5,221 nt of DNA from Proteobacteria bacterium UBA6522 (GTDB lineage Bacteria > Pseudomonadota > Gammaproteobacteria > Steroidobacterales > Rariloculaceae): NCBI GenBank assembly GCA_002434915.1, contig DJLG01000125.1, forward strand, positions 1-5,221, in the 5' to 3' direction. The translations under genes were made by a program, and so were the position numbers. This document shows positions 1-5,221 of this stretch, in pieces. The first letter of the stretch is position 1. The number at the start of each line of letters is the position of its first letter. Below the pieces are notes generated by a model, which was given only the letters and a program-made list of their open reading frames with translations, did not search any database and had not been told where the DNA came from.

Positions 1-344
1 CCAAACAAAGCAGCAATATCTGTGAGTCTTTCGTTAAGTCTCTCTTGATAAAAAGGCAATCGTTCATTGAAAGCACCAATGGAACCGCCAACGAAGCTGC
101 CTGCTAAAACCATGATACCTACAATAAGAATAACAACAATTGCTACAGCAAGACCTGTTGGAACTCGTTGGCGCTCCAAGTATTTCATTACAGGCGCACA
201 TAATATCGCTACAAAAACTGCAACTAGTAAAGGCACTAAAATTACTCTCGCAGCCTGCATGCCATAAATAACTACGACGAATGCAATTACTGAGACTGCA
301 ATTGTTATTGCTGAACGGGATTTTTCTTCAGGTTGGATAAGCAC
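1..344 (-). CDS. AI-2E/PerM-family transporter, N-terminal part (cut by left edge)
   Basis: This is a partial integral membrane protein of the AI-2E transporter (PerM/YdiK-like) family. Members are inner-membrane proteins with about eight helices and total lengths near 350 residues; proposed roles include export of small molecules and ion exchange. About 114 residues are visible. A short charged N-terminus (QPEEKSRS) is followed by a hydrophobic segment at residues 12-28 and a second at about 34-50 containing the family-typical ILVPLLVAVFVAILCAPV. Then come the basic loop KYLERQRVPTGLA, a third segment at about 65-90, and the start of a polar region (NERLPFYQERLNERL) typical of the family's large loop. 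The frame is open back to a stop at 387-389. I chose the GTG at 344-342 because the next in-frame ATG (260-258) would remove the first helix. A GGAG lies only one base upstream, so the start is uncertain. It sits about 130 bases downstream of sat and may be a separate transcript. The substrate cannot be inferred. Confidence 0.75.
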   Translation of the reverse strand, partial: MLIQPEEKSRSAITIAVSVIAFVVVIYGMQAARVILVPLLVAVFVAILCAPVMKYLERQRVPTGLAVAIVVILIVGIMVLAGSFVGGSIGAFNERLPFYQERLNERLTDIAALF

Positions 345-391
345 ACTCCATATAAAATCTTCGGTTAACTGTACGCCTAAGTAGGGCTAGA

Positions 392-420
392 CCCAACCCC
401 TGATTGCTATGGTAGTTGGG
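392..420. repeat. Inverted repeat in the sat to AI-2E intergenic region
   Basis: CCCAAC at 392-397 is the reverse complement of GTTGGG at 415-420, leaving a 17-base loop. A second, smaller inverted repeat (GGGCTAGACCC, 384-394) overlaps the left arm, so the two hairpins would exclude each other in RNA. The repeat is the only structured part of the roughly 130 bases between sat and the AI-2E-family gene. It is not followed by a T-run in either direction, so it is not a standard Rho-independent terminator. T-runs do occur between it and sat, upstream in the transcript. It could be a processing site, a Rho-related structure or an operator, or it could be chance. Confidence 0.3.
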
Positions 421-474
421 GATCTAAAAAATTTATCAGTAAAACATAAAAAACTAAAGCGTAAGTAAGCATTA

Positions 475-1653
475 CTAGGATTGGTAGTGATCCATCAGGA
501 TACTAGCAACCTCTGGCCTAGAAAACTCTGGTGGAAGATTGACCCCCTCACTTAAAAGCTCTCGAACTCGCGTTCCGGATAAAATGACATAGTCATCTAG
601 CTCATGATCTGTTACTTCACGCATCATAACAACGCGGTTAAGTTTTTTAGAATACGCTGCATGATCAGCTGCAAAAATTTCAATTTCTAGTGTACCTGAC
701 GGAATTTCATCAAAAATTGTTTGTGCATCAAATGCACCATAGTAGTCGCCTACACCAGCATGATCGCGACCCACTATTAGGTGCGTGGCACCCATATTCT
801 GACGAAAAAGTGCATGAAGGAGGGCTTCTCTAGGACCGGCATATAACATATCAAAGCCATAACCATTAACAATTACCGAATTGACCGGAAAATAAATATC
901 TACCATTTTTCTAATACACGAATCTCTCACTGACGCAGGAATATCTCCTTCTTTTAACTTGCCGAGCAACATATGAATTACGATGCCATCAGCATCAAGC
1001 CGCTCCATCGCTATGCGGCAAAGTTCCTCATGAGCCCGGTGCATAGGATTACGTGTCTGAAAAGCGACTACTTTTCTCCAACCAAGGTCATCAATATCCC
1101 TACGAATTTCAACAGCAGTTTTAAATGTGCCACTAAAGTCCTGTTCGAAATAACTAAAATTCAATACCTGTATTGGCCCGGAAACACAGTAGTTACCTAA
1201 TTCTTTGAATACTGATATGCCTGGATGTTTAGAATCAGTCGTGCCAAAAACTCTTTCAGCAATCGCATCTTTTTTTTTCGCAGAAATAACCTCTATGCCA
1301 TGGACATCCATTATGGCAAGGATAGGGTTTCCAGCAATGTTAGGGTCACGCAGTGCAATTCTACTAACACCTTTAATTTCGTCGATTTTATTAGTTAGGT
1401 TCAGAATGGGTACCGGCCAAAAGATGCCCTCTTCTGTCCTCATTGATTCTGCAACACTAACTGCATCACCCATAGTCATAAAACCGTTAAGAGGCGTAAA
1501 ATAGCCGCCGCCTAACATCACAGCATTAGCAGCAGCTGCAGAATTTATAATCATAGATGGCAAGCTTTCCGCTTCTGTGTATAACTCCTTCCTGGCGTTT
1601 TCATCAGCAACATAAAGCGGTTTTAATACTTCAGACCCATGAGGTTTGATCAT
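475..1653 (-). CDS. sat: Sulfate adenylyltransferase (ATP sulfurylase), homomeric Sat type
   Basis: This cytoplasmic enzyme joins sulfate and ATP to give adenosine 5'-phosphosulfate (APS) and pyrophosphate, the first step of sulfate activation. At 392 residues it has the usual length of the single-subunit family, unlike the two-subunit CysD/CysN enzyme of enteric bacteria. Visible signatures are the N-terminal IKPHGS, the NSAAAANAVMLGGGYFTPL block (37-55), the nucleotide-binding QTRNPMHRAH (199-208), the MLLGKLKEGDIP region (228-239), YAGPREALLHA (271-281), GRDHAG (295-300) and SGTRVRELL (359-367), ending in FSRPEV. All expected catalytic residues appear present. From family knowledge, many dissimilatory-type homologues have a Cys-rich zinc site just before SGT; here that stretch (about 325-355) has no cysteine. 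The ATG has an AGGAG seven bases upstream, inside the end of cysC, so translation is probably coupled. Pairing with an APS kinase suggests the forward, PAPS-forming direction. A run of nine A bases in the coding strand encodes KKK at residues 126-128. Confidence 0.96.
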   Translation of the reverse strand: MIKPHGSEVLKPLYVADENARKELYTEAESLPSMIINSAAAANAVMLGGGYFTPLNGFMTMGDAVSVAESMRTEEGIFWPVPILNLTNKIDEIKGVSRIALRDPNIAGNPILAIMDVHGIEVISAKKKDAIAERVFGTTDSKHPGISVFKELGNYCVSGPIQVLNFSYFEQDFSGTFKTAVEIRRDIDDLGWRKVVAFQTRNPMHRAHEELCRIAMERLDADGIVIHMLLGKLKEGDIPASVRDSCIRKMVDIYFPVNSVIVNGYGFDMLYAGPREALLHALFRQNMGATHLIVGRDHAGVGDYYGAFDAQTIFDEIPSGTLEIEIFAADHAAYSKKLNRVVMMREVTDHELDDYVILSGTRVRELLSEGVNLPPEFSRPEVASILMDHYQS

Positions 1654-1656
1654 GCT

Positions 1657-2322
1657 CTAGCTCCTGACCTTGTCAGCCTGAGTATTCAGACTGTTACTCG
1701 GATTTAGGTATTGACTGCCTATAACTTCTTTAGACTTTAAATAGCTTAAAACCATGGCGATCTCTTCTTCTAAAGTAAGCTGATCCGTTCTTAGAATTAA
1801 ATCTGCACTTACCGGAGCTTCATAGGGGTGATCAATACCTGTAAAGCCCTTGATTTCTCCCTTTCTGGCCTTTCTATATAATCCTTTTGGATCCCGTCTT
1901 TCCGCCTCCACAAGCGAACAATCAACAAAAACCTCAAAAAACCTAAGATTTGCATCTTCATGCAAACGCCTTAGATTATCTCGATCAACCTTATATGGAC
2001 TAATAAAACTTGAAAGCACTATAAATCCTACTTCAACAAATAACTTAGCAATCTCACCTATTCTTCTAATATTTTCTTTACGGTCTTTTTCTGAAAAACC
2101 AAGGTCCTGATTAATACCGGTCCGAACGTTATCGCTATCTAATAAATAGGAAAAAATTTCTTGTTCAAGAAGAGCTTTCTCTAATGTCGTTGCTATTGTA
2201 CTTTTGCCACTACCCGATATACCGGTAAACCAAATTGTGGCTCCCTTTTGATTAAGAAGTTTGCATCGATCTTCTATAGAGACTAAACCCGCATATGGTT
2301 TGATATTAGTTGCTTTTGGCAT
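1657..2322 (-). CDS. cysC: Adenylylsulfate (APS) kinase CysC
   Basis: This cytoplasmic kinase phosphorylates the 3'-hydroxyl of APS with ATP to give PAPS, the sulfate donor for sulfotransferases and the substrate of PAPS reductase. At 221 residues it is slightly longer than typical (about 200). The P-loop is GISGSGKST (34-42). It is followed by LLDSDNVRTGINQDLGFS (60-77), the ENIRRIGEIAKL helix (84-94), FISP (106-109, whose serine corresponds to the classic phospho-serine), RDPKGLYRKARKGEIKGFTG (143-162) and IDHPYEAP (163-170). Two positions differ from the form I know best: DGDN is DSDN (62-65), and the following NVRHGL is NVRTGI. About 20 polar residues after the last helix look like a non-conserved tail. 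The ATG at 2322 fits the family N-terminus, but the preceding bases are A/T-rich with no clear Shine-Dalgarno sequence. It follows the FabD-like gene by 115 bases and is tightly linked to sat. The function is secure; its downstream use is unknown. Confidence 0.95.
   Translation of the reverse strand: MPKATNIKPYAGLVSIEDRCKLLNQKGATIWFTGISGSGKSTIATTLEKALLEQEIFSYLLDSDNVRTGINQDLGFSEKDRKENIRRIGEIAKLFVEVGFIVLSSFISPYKVDRDNLRRLHEDANLRFFEVFVDCSLVEAERRDPKGLYRKARKGEIKGFTGIDHPYEAPVSADLILRTDQLTLEEEIAMVLSYLKSKEVIGSQYLNPSNSLNTQADKVRS
1661..1665 (-). promoter_or_regulatory. Ribosome binding site of sat
   Basis: AGGAG on the minus strand lies seven bases before the sat ATG and overlaps the last codons of cysC (reading AGG AGC TAG). 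With only three bases between the cysC stop and the sat start, ribosomes finishing cysC would uncover or reuse this site. That supports translational coupling of the two enzymes. Confidence 0.75.
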
Positions 2323-2408
2323 AACTATTTTTTAGAGGTTGTTCTACTCAAATTTCGCTTTAATGTCACTAAAAAACACAGGGCATTGCCTCGCCGCTTT
2401 AATACAAC

Positions 2409-2417
2409 TTTATACCA
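2409..2417 (-). promoter_or_regulatory. Possible extended -10 promoter for cysC-sat
   Basis: TGGTATAAA on the minus strand matches the sigma70 extended -10 form (TGnTATAAT) with one mismatch. It lies in the 115-base gap between the FabD-like gene and cysC. No good -35 box is found 16-18 bases upstream (only a T-run), which is tolerated by extended -10 promoters. Transcription would start near 2402 and give a leader of about 80 bases before the cysC ATG. The gap is wide enough for cysC-sat to have its own promoter, but the match could be chance in AT-rich DNA. Confidence 0.3.
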
Positions 2418-2437
2418 GGTATGTTTTTCATAAAAAA

Positions 2438-3421
2438 CTAAAGAATATTATCGGCAAGCGATTGAATAGACTGAACGCTTATCGCACCAAAGTATTCGGC
2501 ATTATGCTGGCGCAGCTTTAACGCTTTTTTTACCATACCTTCTAGGTTAGGACGCCTTTCTTCTGGAGGAACCCCTTCTTTTCCAAGACCTCCCCCAAAC
2601 TCAACAATCGCATCTATACCAAAGCTAATCGCCTCATCCATGCATGCCATCCACTGAACAGGACTAAACAATTGAAAAAAAAGTCTAGATTGAATTGCGT
2701 TCACATCTGACTCATGTGCTTCACCGGTATAGTTAGAAAGGACATCAAGCTCGAGGGGTTTAAACGAGACGTCTTCCAGAACCTCTCTAAAGCGTTTGGC
2801 TGCCTCCACCATTAGATAGGTATGAAATGCTCCTTCTGTCTTTAATGGTATAGCCCTCTTACGCGGGTAGGTATCTTTAAGTGCCTTGGTAAGCAAAGCA
2901 AGATCAGCATCATTTCCTGCAATAACGGTTTGCTCAGGGAGGTTGCATCCACCAATACCGCAAAAAAATTTATCAGCTAGTATTTTTGCAGCGGCATAGT
3001 CTAGGGTTGTAGCCAACATGCTGCCCTCACCATAATCACTCATTAACTCTGCTCTCTTGGTCACAAGTTTCAATGCATCTTCAAAACTCAGGGCGCCCGC
3101 TGTTACTAGCGCAGCGTATTCTCCTAAACTATGGCCAGCTGCTATTAATGGAAGAATTTCATTGTTCCCATCAAGGCTTTTAAAAGCCCGGAGACAGGCT
3201 ATTTCATGCGTTAGAAGTGCAGGCTGAGTAAAGCGCGTCAGATTGATCTGGTCTTGTTTGTCATTAAAACACAACTCTCCCATGTCATAACCAACAACTT
3301 CACTTGCCAAGTCAAAACATTCTCTAGCACATTCAAAATCTTGCGCAAGATCTGAGCCCATACCACGATACTGTGAACCTTGACCAGGGAAAACAAACAA
3401 AACTTTTCTAAACTGAGCCAT
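2438..3421 (-). CDS. FabD-like malonyl-CoA:ACP acyltransferase, stand-alone
   Basis: This 327-residue protein has the acyltransferase fold of malonyl-CoA:ACP transacylase, which moves a malonyl group from CoA to acyl carrier protein in fatty acid or polyketide synthesis. Numbered from the chosen ATG, it shows FPGQGSQ (11-17, oxyanion-hole Gln), the nucleophile elbow GHSLGE (96-101, Ser98), an arginine in TKRAELM (Arg123, the residue that usually binds the malonyl carboxylate), NLPEQTVIAG (160-169) and GAFHTYLM (197-204, catalytic His200). The catalytic set is complete, so it is probably active and malonyl-specific. After VEFGGG (273-278) it departs from typical FabD: instead of the short G-K-V-L segment it carries GKEGVPPEERRPNLEGMVKK and a longer tail. 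The open frame begins at a TTG, but the adjacent ATG is preferred because GGAG lies five bases before it. No other fab gene is adjacent, so it may be a second acyltransferase for a dedicated pathway rather than the housekeeping FabD. Its exact partner is unknown. Confidence 0.85.
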   Translation of the reverse strand: MAQFRKVLFVFPGQGSQYRGMGSDLAQDFECARECFDLASEVVGYDMGELCFNDKQDQINLTRFTQPALLTHEIACLRAFKSLDGNNEILPLIAAGHSLGEYAALVTAGALSFEDALKLVTKRAELMSDYGEGSMLATTLDYAAAKILADKFFCGIGGCNLPEQTVIAGNDADLALLTKALKDTYPRKRAIPLKTEGAFHTYLMVEAAKRFREVLEDVSFKPLELDVLSNYTGEAHESDVNAIQSRLFFQLFSPVQWMACMDEAISFGIDAIVEFGGGLGKEGVPPEERRPNLEGMVKKALKLRQHNAEYFGAISVQSIQSLADNIL

Positions 3422-3426
3422 CAATT

Positions 3427-3430
3427 CTCC
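3427..3430 (-). promoter_or_regulatory. Ribosome binding site deciding the FabD-like start
   Basis: GGAG on the minus strand is five bases from the ATG at 3421-3419 but only two from the overlapping in-frame TTG at 3424-3422. The spacing favours ATG, giving an N-terminus of MAQFRK and 327 residues. The site lies at the end of a 70-base, very AT-rich gap after the M20 gene. Confidence 0.65.
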
Positions 3431-3494
3431 ATAATTATAAAAAAATATTTAACAAAACTAGACCAACATAATACTTTGCAGCAAATAGATATTT

Positions 3495-4670
3495 TTAACC
3501 CACTACAGGATCTCTCAAGAATTCCTCCACGAGACATGCCCAGTAACTTGATCCAAGCGTGAGCACATTGTCATTAAAATCATAATGTGGATTATGTATT
3601 GAACAACCACCTTCACCTAAACCATTTCCAATAAACATGAAACATCCAGGTTTCTCTTCCAACATGTATGAAAAATCTTCTGAAACCATTACCGGAGTTA
3701 TATCAGCATCTATATTATTTTTCCCTACCAGTTCAGCCGCAACACTACAGGCCAGCGCGGTACTCTCAGGCGCATTGATTACTGCAGGCGCTTGTGTAAG
3801 AAAATTAATCTCTACCGAAGCCCCATAGGCACTACATATACCTTCCACTACCTCAGTAATTCTTCGACATAAAAAACTTCGGATATCTGGGTTAAAACAC
3901 CTGATACCTCCAGCTAAATAAGCCTGTGGTGGAATTACATTATAGGCATCACCAGCATGCATCTTAGTAACACTAATCACGGCTGACTGATTTGGGTCAA
4001 TATTTCGACTCACAACAGTCTGCAATGCTCCGATAATCTGTGATGAAATCACAATAGGATCAACTCCTCGCTGCGGTGTAGCACCATGAGTACCTTTACC
4101 AGTAATACAAATATCAAAGCAATCAAGAGAGGCCATCAAAGAACCTGGTCGCGTCGCAAAAGAACCTGCTTCCAAGCCTGGCCAGTTATGCATACCAAAG
4201 ATGGCATCTACTGGGAAACGACTAAACAAGCCCTCATCAAGCATTCGCTTTGCACCGCCTGCAGCCTCTTCTGCAGGCTGAAACACAAAATGAACCGTAC
4301 CAGTAAAACTACCGTGTTCGGCTAGATATCGTGCGGCACCCAAAAGCATTGCTGTATGTCCATCATGGCCACACGCATGCATACGGCCAACATGACGGGA
4401 TTTATAATCAAAGGTATTAGCCTCTTCCATCGGCAAAGCATCCATATCTGCCCGAAGAGCAATGCTTGGACCAGTGCCAGCAGATAACGTACCTACAACA
4501 CCAGTTTTTCCCAAGCCTCGATCAACCTTAATCCCCCAATCTGCTAATAACTCAGATACCAACCTAGATGTCCTTTCTTCCTCATACGCAAGCTCTGGAT
4601 GAGCATGAATATCTCTACGCCAATGAATCAAGTCATCTTTATAAGATTCAATTTCAGCAATGATTGGCAC
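3495..4670 (-). CDS. M20-family metal-dependent amidohydrolase (hippurate hydrolase-like)
   Basis: This is a 391-residue, probably cytoplasmic enzyme of the M20D subgroup (hippurate hydrolase, N-acyl-amino-acid and IAA-conjugate hydrolases). These use two metal ions to cleave amide bonds, typically releasing an amino acid from an N-acyl or N-aryl conjugate. Visible features are RRDIHAHPELAYEE (18-31), LRADMDALP (72-80, with the usual catalytic Asp), MHACGHDGH (97-105, metal ligands Cys100 and His102), PAEEAAGGA (132-140, catalytic and metal-binding Glu134/Glu135), GMHNWP (159-164, His161), the dimerisation domain with GKGTHGATPQRGVDP (191-205), SEDFSYML (330-337) and IHNPHYDFND (358-367, His359). 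All ligands are present and the length is normal, so it should be active. Translation starts at GTG: GGAAGGGG lies six bases upstream, and the nearby ATG is out of frame. It follows the MFS gene by 29 bases, which suggests one operon. I see no signal peptide. The true substrate cannot be told from sequence; deacetylase, hippuricase and conjugate hydrolase are all possible. Confidence 0.92.
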   Translation of the reverse strand: MPIIAEIESYKDDLIHWRRDIHAHPELAYEEERTSRLVSELLADWGIKVDRGLGKTGVVGTLSAGTGPSIALRADMDALPMEEANTFDYKSRHVGRMHACGHDGHTAMLLGAARYLAEHGSFTGTVHFVFQPAEEAAGGAKRMLDEGLFSRFPVDAIFGMHNWPGLEAGSFATRPGSLMASLDCFDICITGKGTHGATPQRGVDPIVISSQIIGALQTVVSRNIDPNQSAVISVTKMHAGDAYNVIPPQAYLAGGIRCFNPDIRSFLCRRITEVVEGICSAYGASVEINFLTQAPAVINAPESTALACSVAAELVGKNNIDADITPVMVSEDFSYMLEEKPGCFMFIGNGLGEGGCSIHNPHYDFNDNVLTLGSSYWACLVEEFLRDPVVG

Positions 4671-4676
4671 TATTAT

Positions 4677-4684
4677 CCCCTTCC
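4677..4684 (-). promoter_or_regulatory. Strong ribosome binding site for the GTG-started M20 gene
   Basis: GGAAGGGG on the minus strand lies six bases before GTG at 4670-4668. This supports GTG as the real start. An ATG overlapping the site (just upstream) reads in another frame and cannot start the same protein. Confidence 0.7.
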
Positions 4685-4699
4685 ATTAAGCGAATCGCT

Positions 4700-5221
4700 C
4701 TAACTTAGCACTCGTCCTACCCTTTCCATACCCTTATGTTCATCCAAAGGAAGCATTATCAACATACCCATAAAAAGCATCACCAAAACAACTGATAAAC
4801 CCCAGCGCTGAGAGCCAGTCCATTGAGTTATAATTCCAAAAAGTAGCGGCCCAAGAAATGCCGTGAATTTTCCTGAGAATGCATAAAACCCAAAAAATTG
4901 AGCTTGCGAGTCCGACGGCACAAGACGGGCCATAAGAGATCGGCTTGCTGATTGATTTGGACCACTAAAAACACCGATGACCATGCCAGAGACCCATAAC
5001 ATTAATTTACTACTAGTCAGTACAGCTAAAGCTACAGCCAATATCAAACCGACCAGAGAAATTATAATAGTTTTTTTCCCGCCAAATAAATCATCTAAAT
5101 AGCCCATTAAAAAAGCGCCAAAACCAGCAGCAACATTTAAAGCAATTCCAAAAATCAACACTTCTTGCAAGGTAAATCCAAATGATTCAGCTGCATAAAT
5201 TCCACCAAATAAAAATATTGT
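4700..5221 (-). CDS. UMF1/Atg22-like MFS transporter, C-terminal part (cut by right edge)
   Basis: These 173 residues are the C-terminal part of a major facilitator superfamily permease. The frame is open to the right edge, so the true start lies outside the window; a TTG at 5170 is internal and not a start. The order matches the UMF1 (Atg22-like) group as I know it: FGGIYAAESFGFTLQE (5-20), a helix at 22-42 (IFGIALNVAAGFGAFLMG), the loop DDLFGGKKT (43-51, an MFS motif-A-like turn), a helix at 52-68, a helix at 73-87, the signature loop GPNQSASRSLMARLVP (87-102), a helix at about 109-131 containing FYAFSGKFTAFLGPLLFG, and a last helix at about 140-158. It ends in a short charged tail. UMF1 proteins are proposed exporters or permeases of small solutes such as amino acids, largely by analogy with yeast Atg22. 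Close linkage to the amidohydrolase fits import or export of its substrate or product, but that is inference. Confidence 0.88.
   Translation of the reverse strand, partial: TIFLFGGIYAAESFGFTLQEVLIFGIALNVAAGFGAFLMGYLDDLFGGKKTIIISLVGLILAVALAVLTSSKLMLWVSGMVIGVFSGPNQSASRSLMARLVPSDSQAQFFGFYAFSGKFTAFLGPLLFGIITQWTGSQRWGLSVVLVMLFMGMLIMLPLDEHKGMERVGRVLS

Noticed and set aside
67..267. Plus-strand open frame of 66 residues at the left end
   Set aside because: It lies opposite a clear AI-2E-family reading frame on the minus strand. Its Thr/Ala/Ile-rich translation is the complement of membrane-helix codons, and no family resemblance is seen.
973..1504. Two plus-strand open frames opposite sat
   Set aside because: They are antisense to strongly conserved Sat motifs and show no protein-like features of their own.
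2371..2391. Possible Rho-independent terminator after the FabD-like gene (GGCAATGCC then T6)
   Set aside because: The stem has only three good base pairs and the T-run starts several bases after it. That is too weak to annotate as a terminator, though it is mentioned in the leader finding.
2339..2521. Plus-strand open frame of 60 residues spanning the cysC leader and the end of the FabD-like gene
   Set aside because: It covers part of the intergenic gap but overlaps the C-terminal coding region of the FabD-like gene. It has no recognisable domain and no convincing ribosome binding site.
3425..3494. Promoter for the FabD-like gene in the AT-rich gap (TATTAT and TATAAT matches)
   Set aside because: The TATAAT sits almost on top of the ribosome binding site, and the TATTAT has no usable -35 or extended element. 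Such hexamers are expected in DNA this AT-rich.
4689..4699. AGCGATTCGCT palindrome between the MFS and M20 genes
   Set aside because: It has a four-base stem with a three-base loop and no T-run. Many such matches occur by chance, and no link to a known operator is evident.

Overview
The window looks like bacterial chromosome from a moderately AT-rich organism. A proteobacterium, probably a marine gammaproteobacterium, is my best guess. That guess rests on the style of the proteins (the Sat subfamily, the UMF1-type transporter, the hippurate-hydrolase-like M20 enzyme) and not on any marker gene. All six genes I can support lie on the minus strand, so transcription runs from the right end of the window to the left. 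I see no tRNA or rRNA gene, CRISPR array, insertion sequence or phage gene, and no credible plus-strand gene.

Read in transcription order, the right edge (5221 to 4700) holds the C-terminal part of an MFS transporter of the UMF1/Atg22-like type. After 29 bases comes a complete M20-family metal-dependent amidohydrolase that starts with GTG behind a strong ribosome binding site (4670 to 3495). A 70-base AT-rich gap leads to a stand-alone FabD-like acyltransferase (3421 to 2438) with an unusual C-terminal region. A longer 115-base leader then precedes cysC, encoding APS kinase (2322 to 1657). Only 3 bases separate cysC from sat, encoding homomeric ATP sulfurylase (1653 to 475). About 130 non-coding bases with a GC-rich inverted repeat follow. 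The window ends inside the N-terminal part of an AI-2E/PerM-family membrane protein (about 344 to 1, cut by the left edge).

The best-supported unit is cysC-sat. Sat makes APS from sulfate and ATP, and CysC phosphorylates APS to PAPS. The two are almost certainly co-translated, because the sat ribosome binding site lies inside the end of cysC. PAPS could feed sulfotransferases or a PAPS reductase, but neither is visible here. The upstream acyltransferase, amidohydrolase and transporter are co-directional. A link between them and sulfate activation, for example in making a sulfated acyl or polyketide-like compound, is speculative. No complete new system is evident. The most notable points are the divergent C-terminus of the FabD-like protein, the lack of zinc-site cysteines in Sat, and the changed nucleotide-site motif and poorly marked start of CysC.
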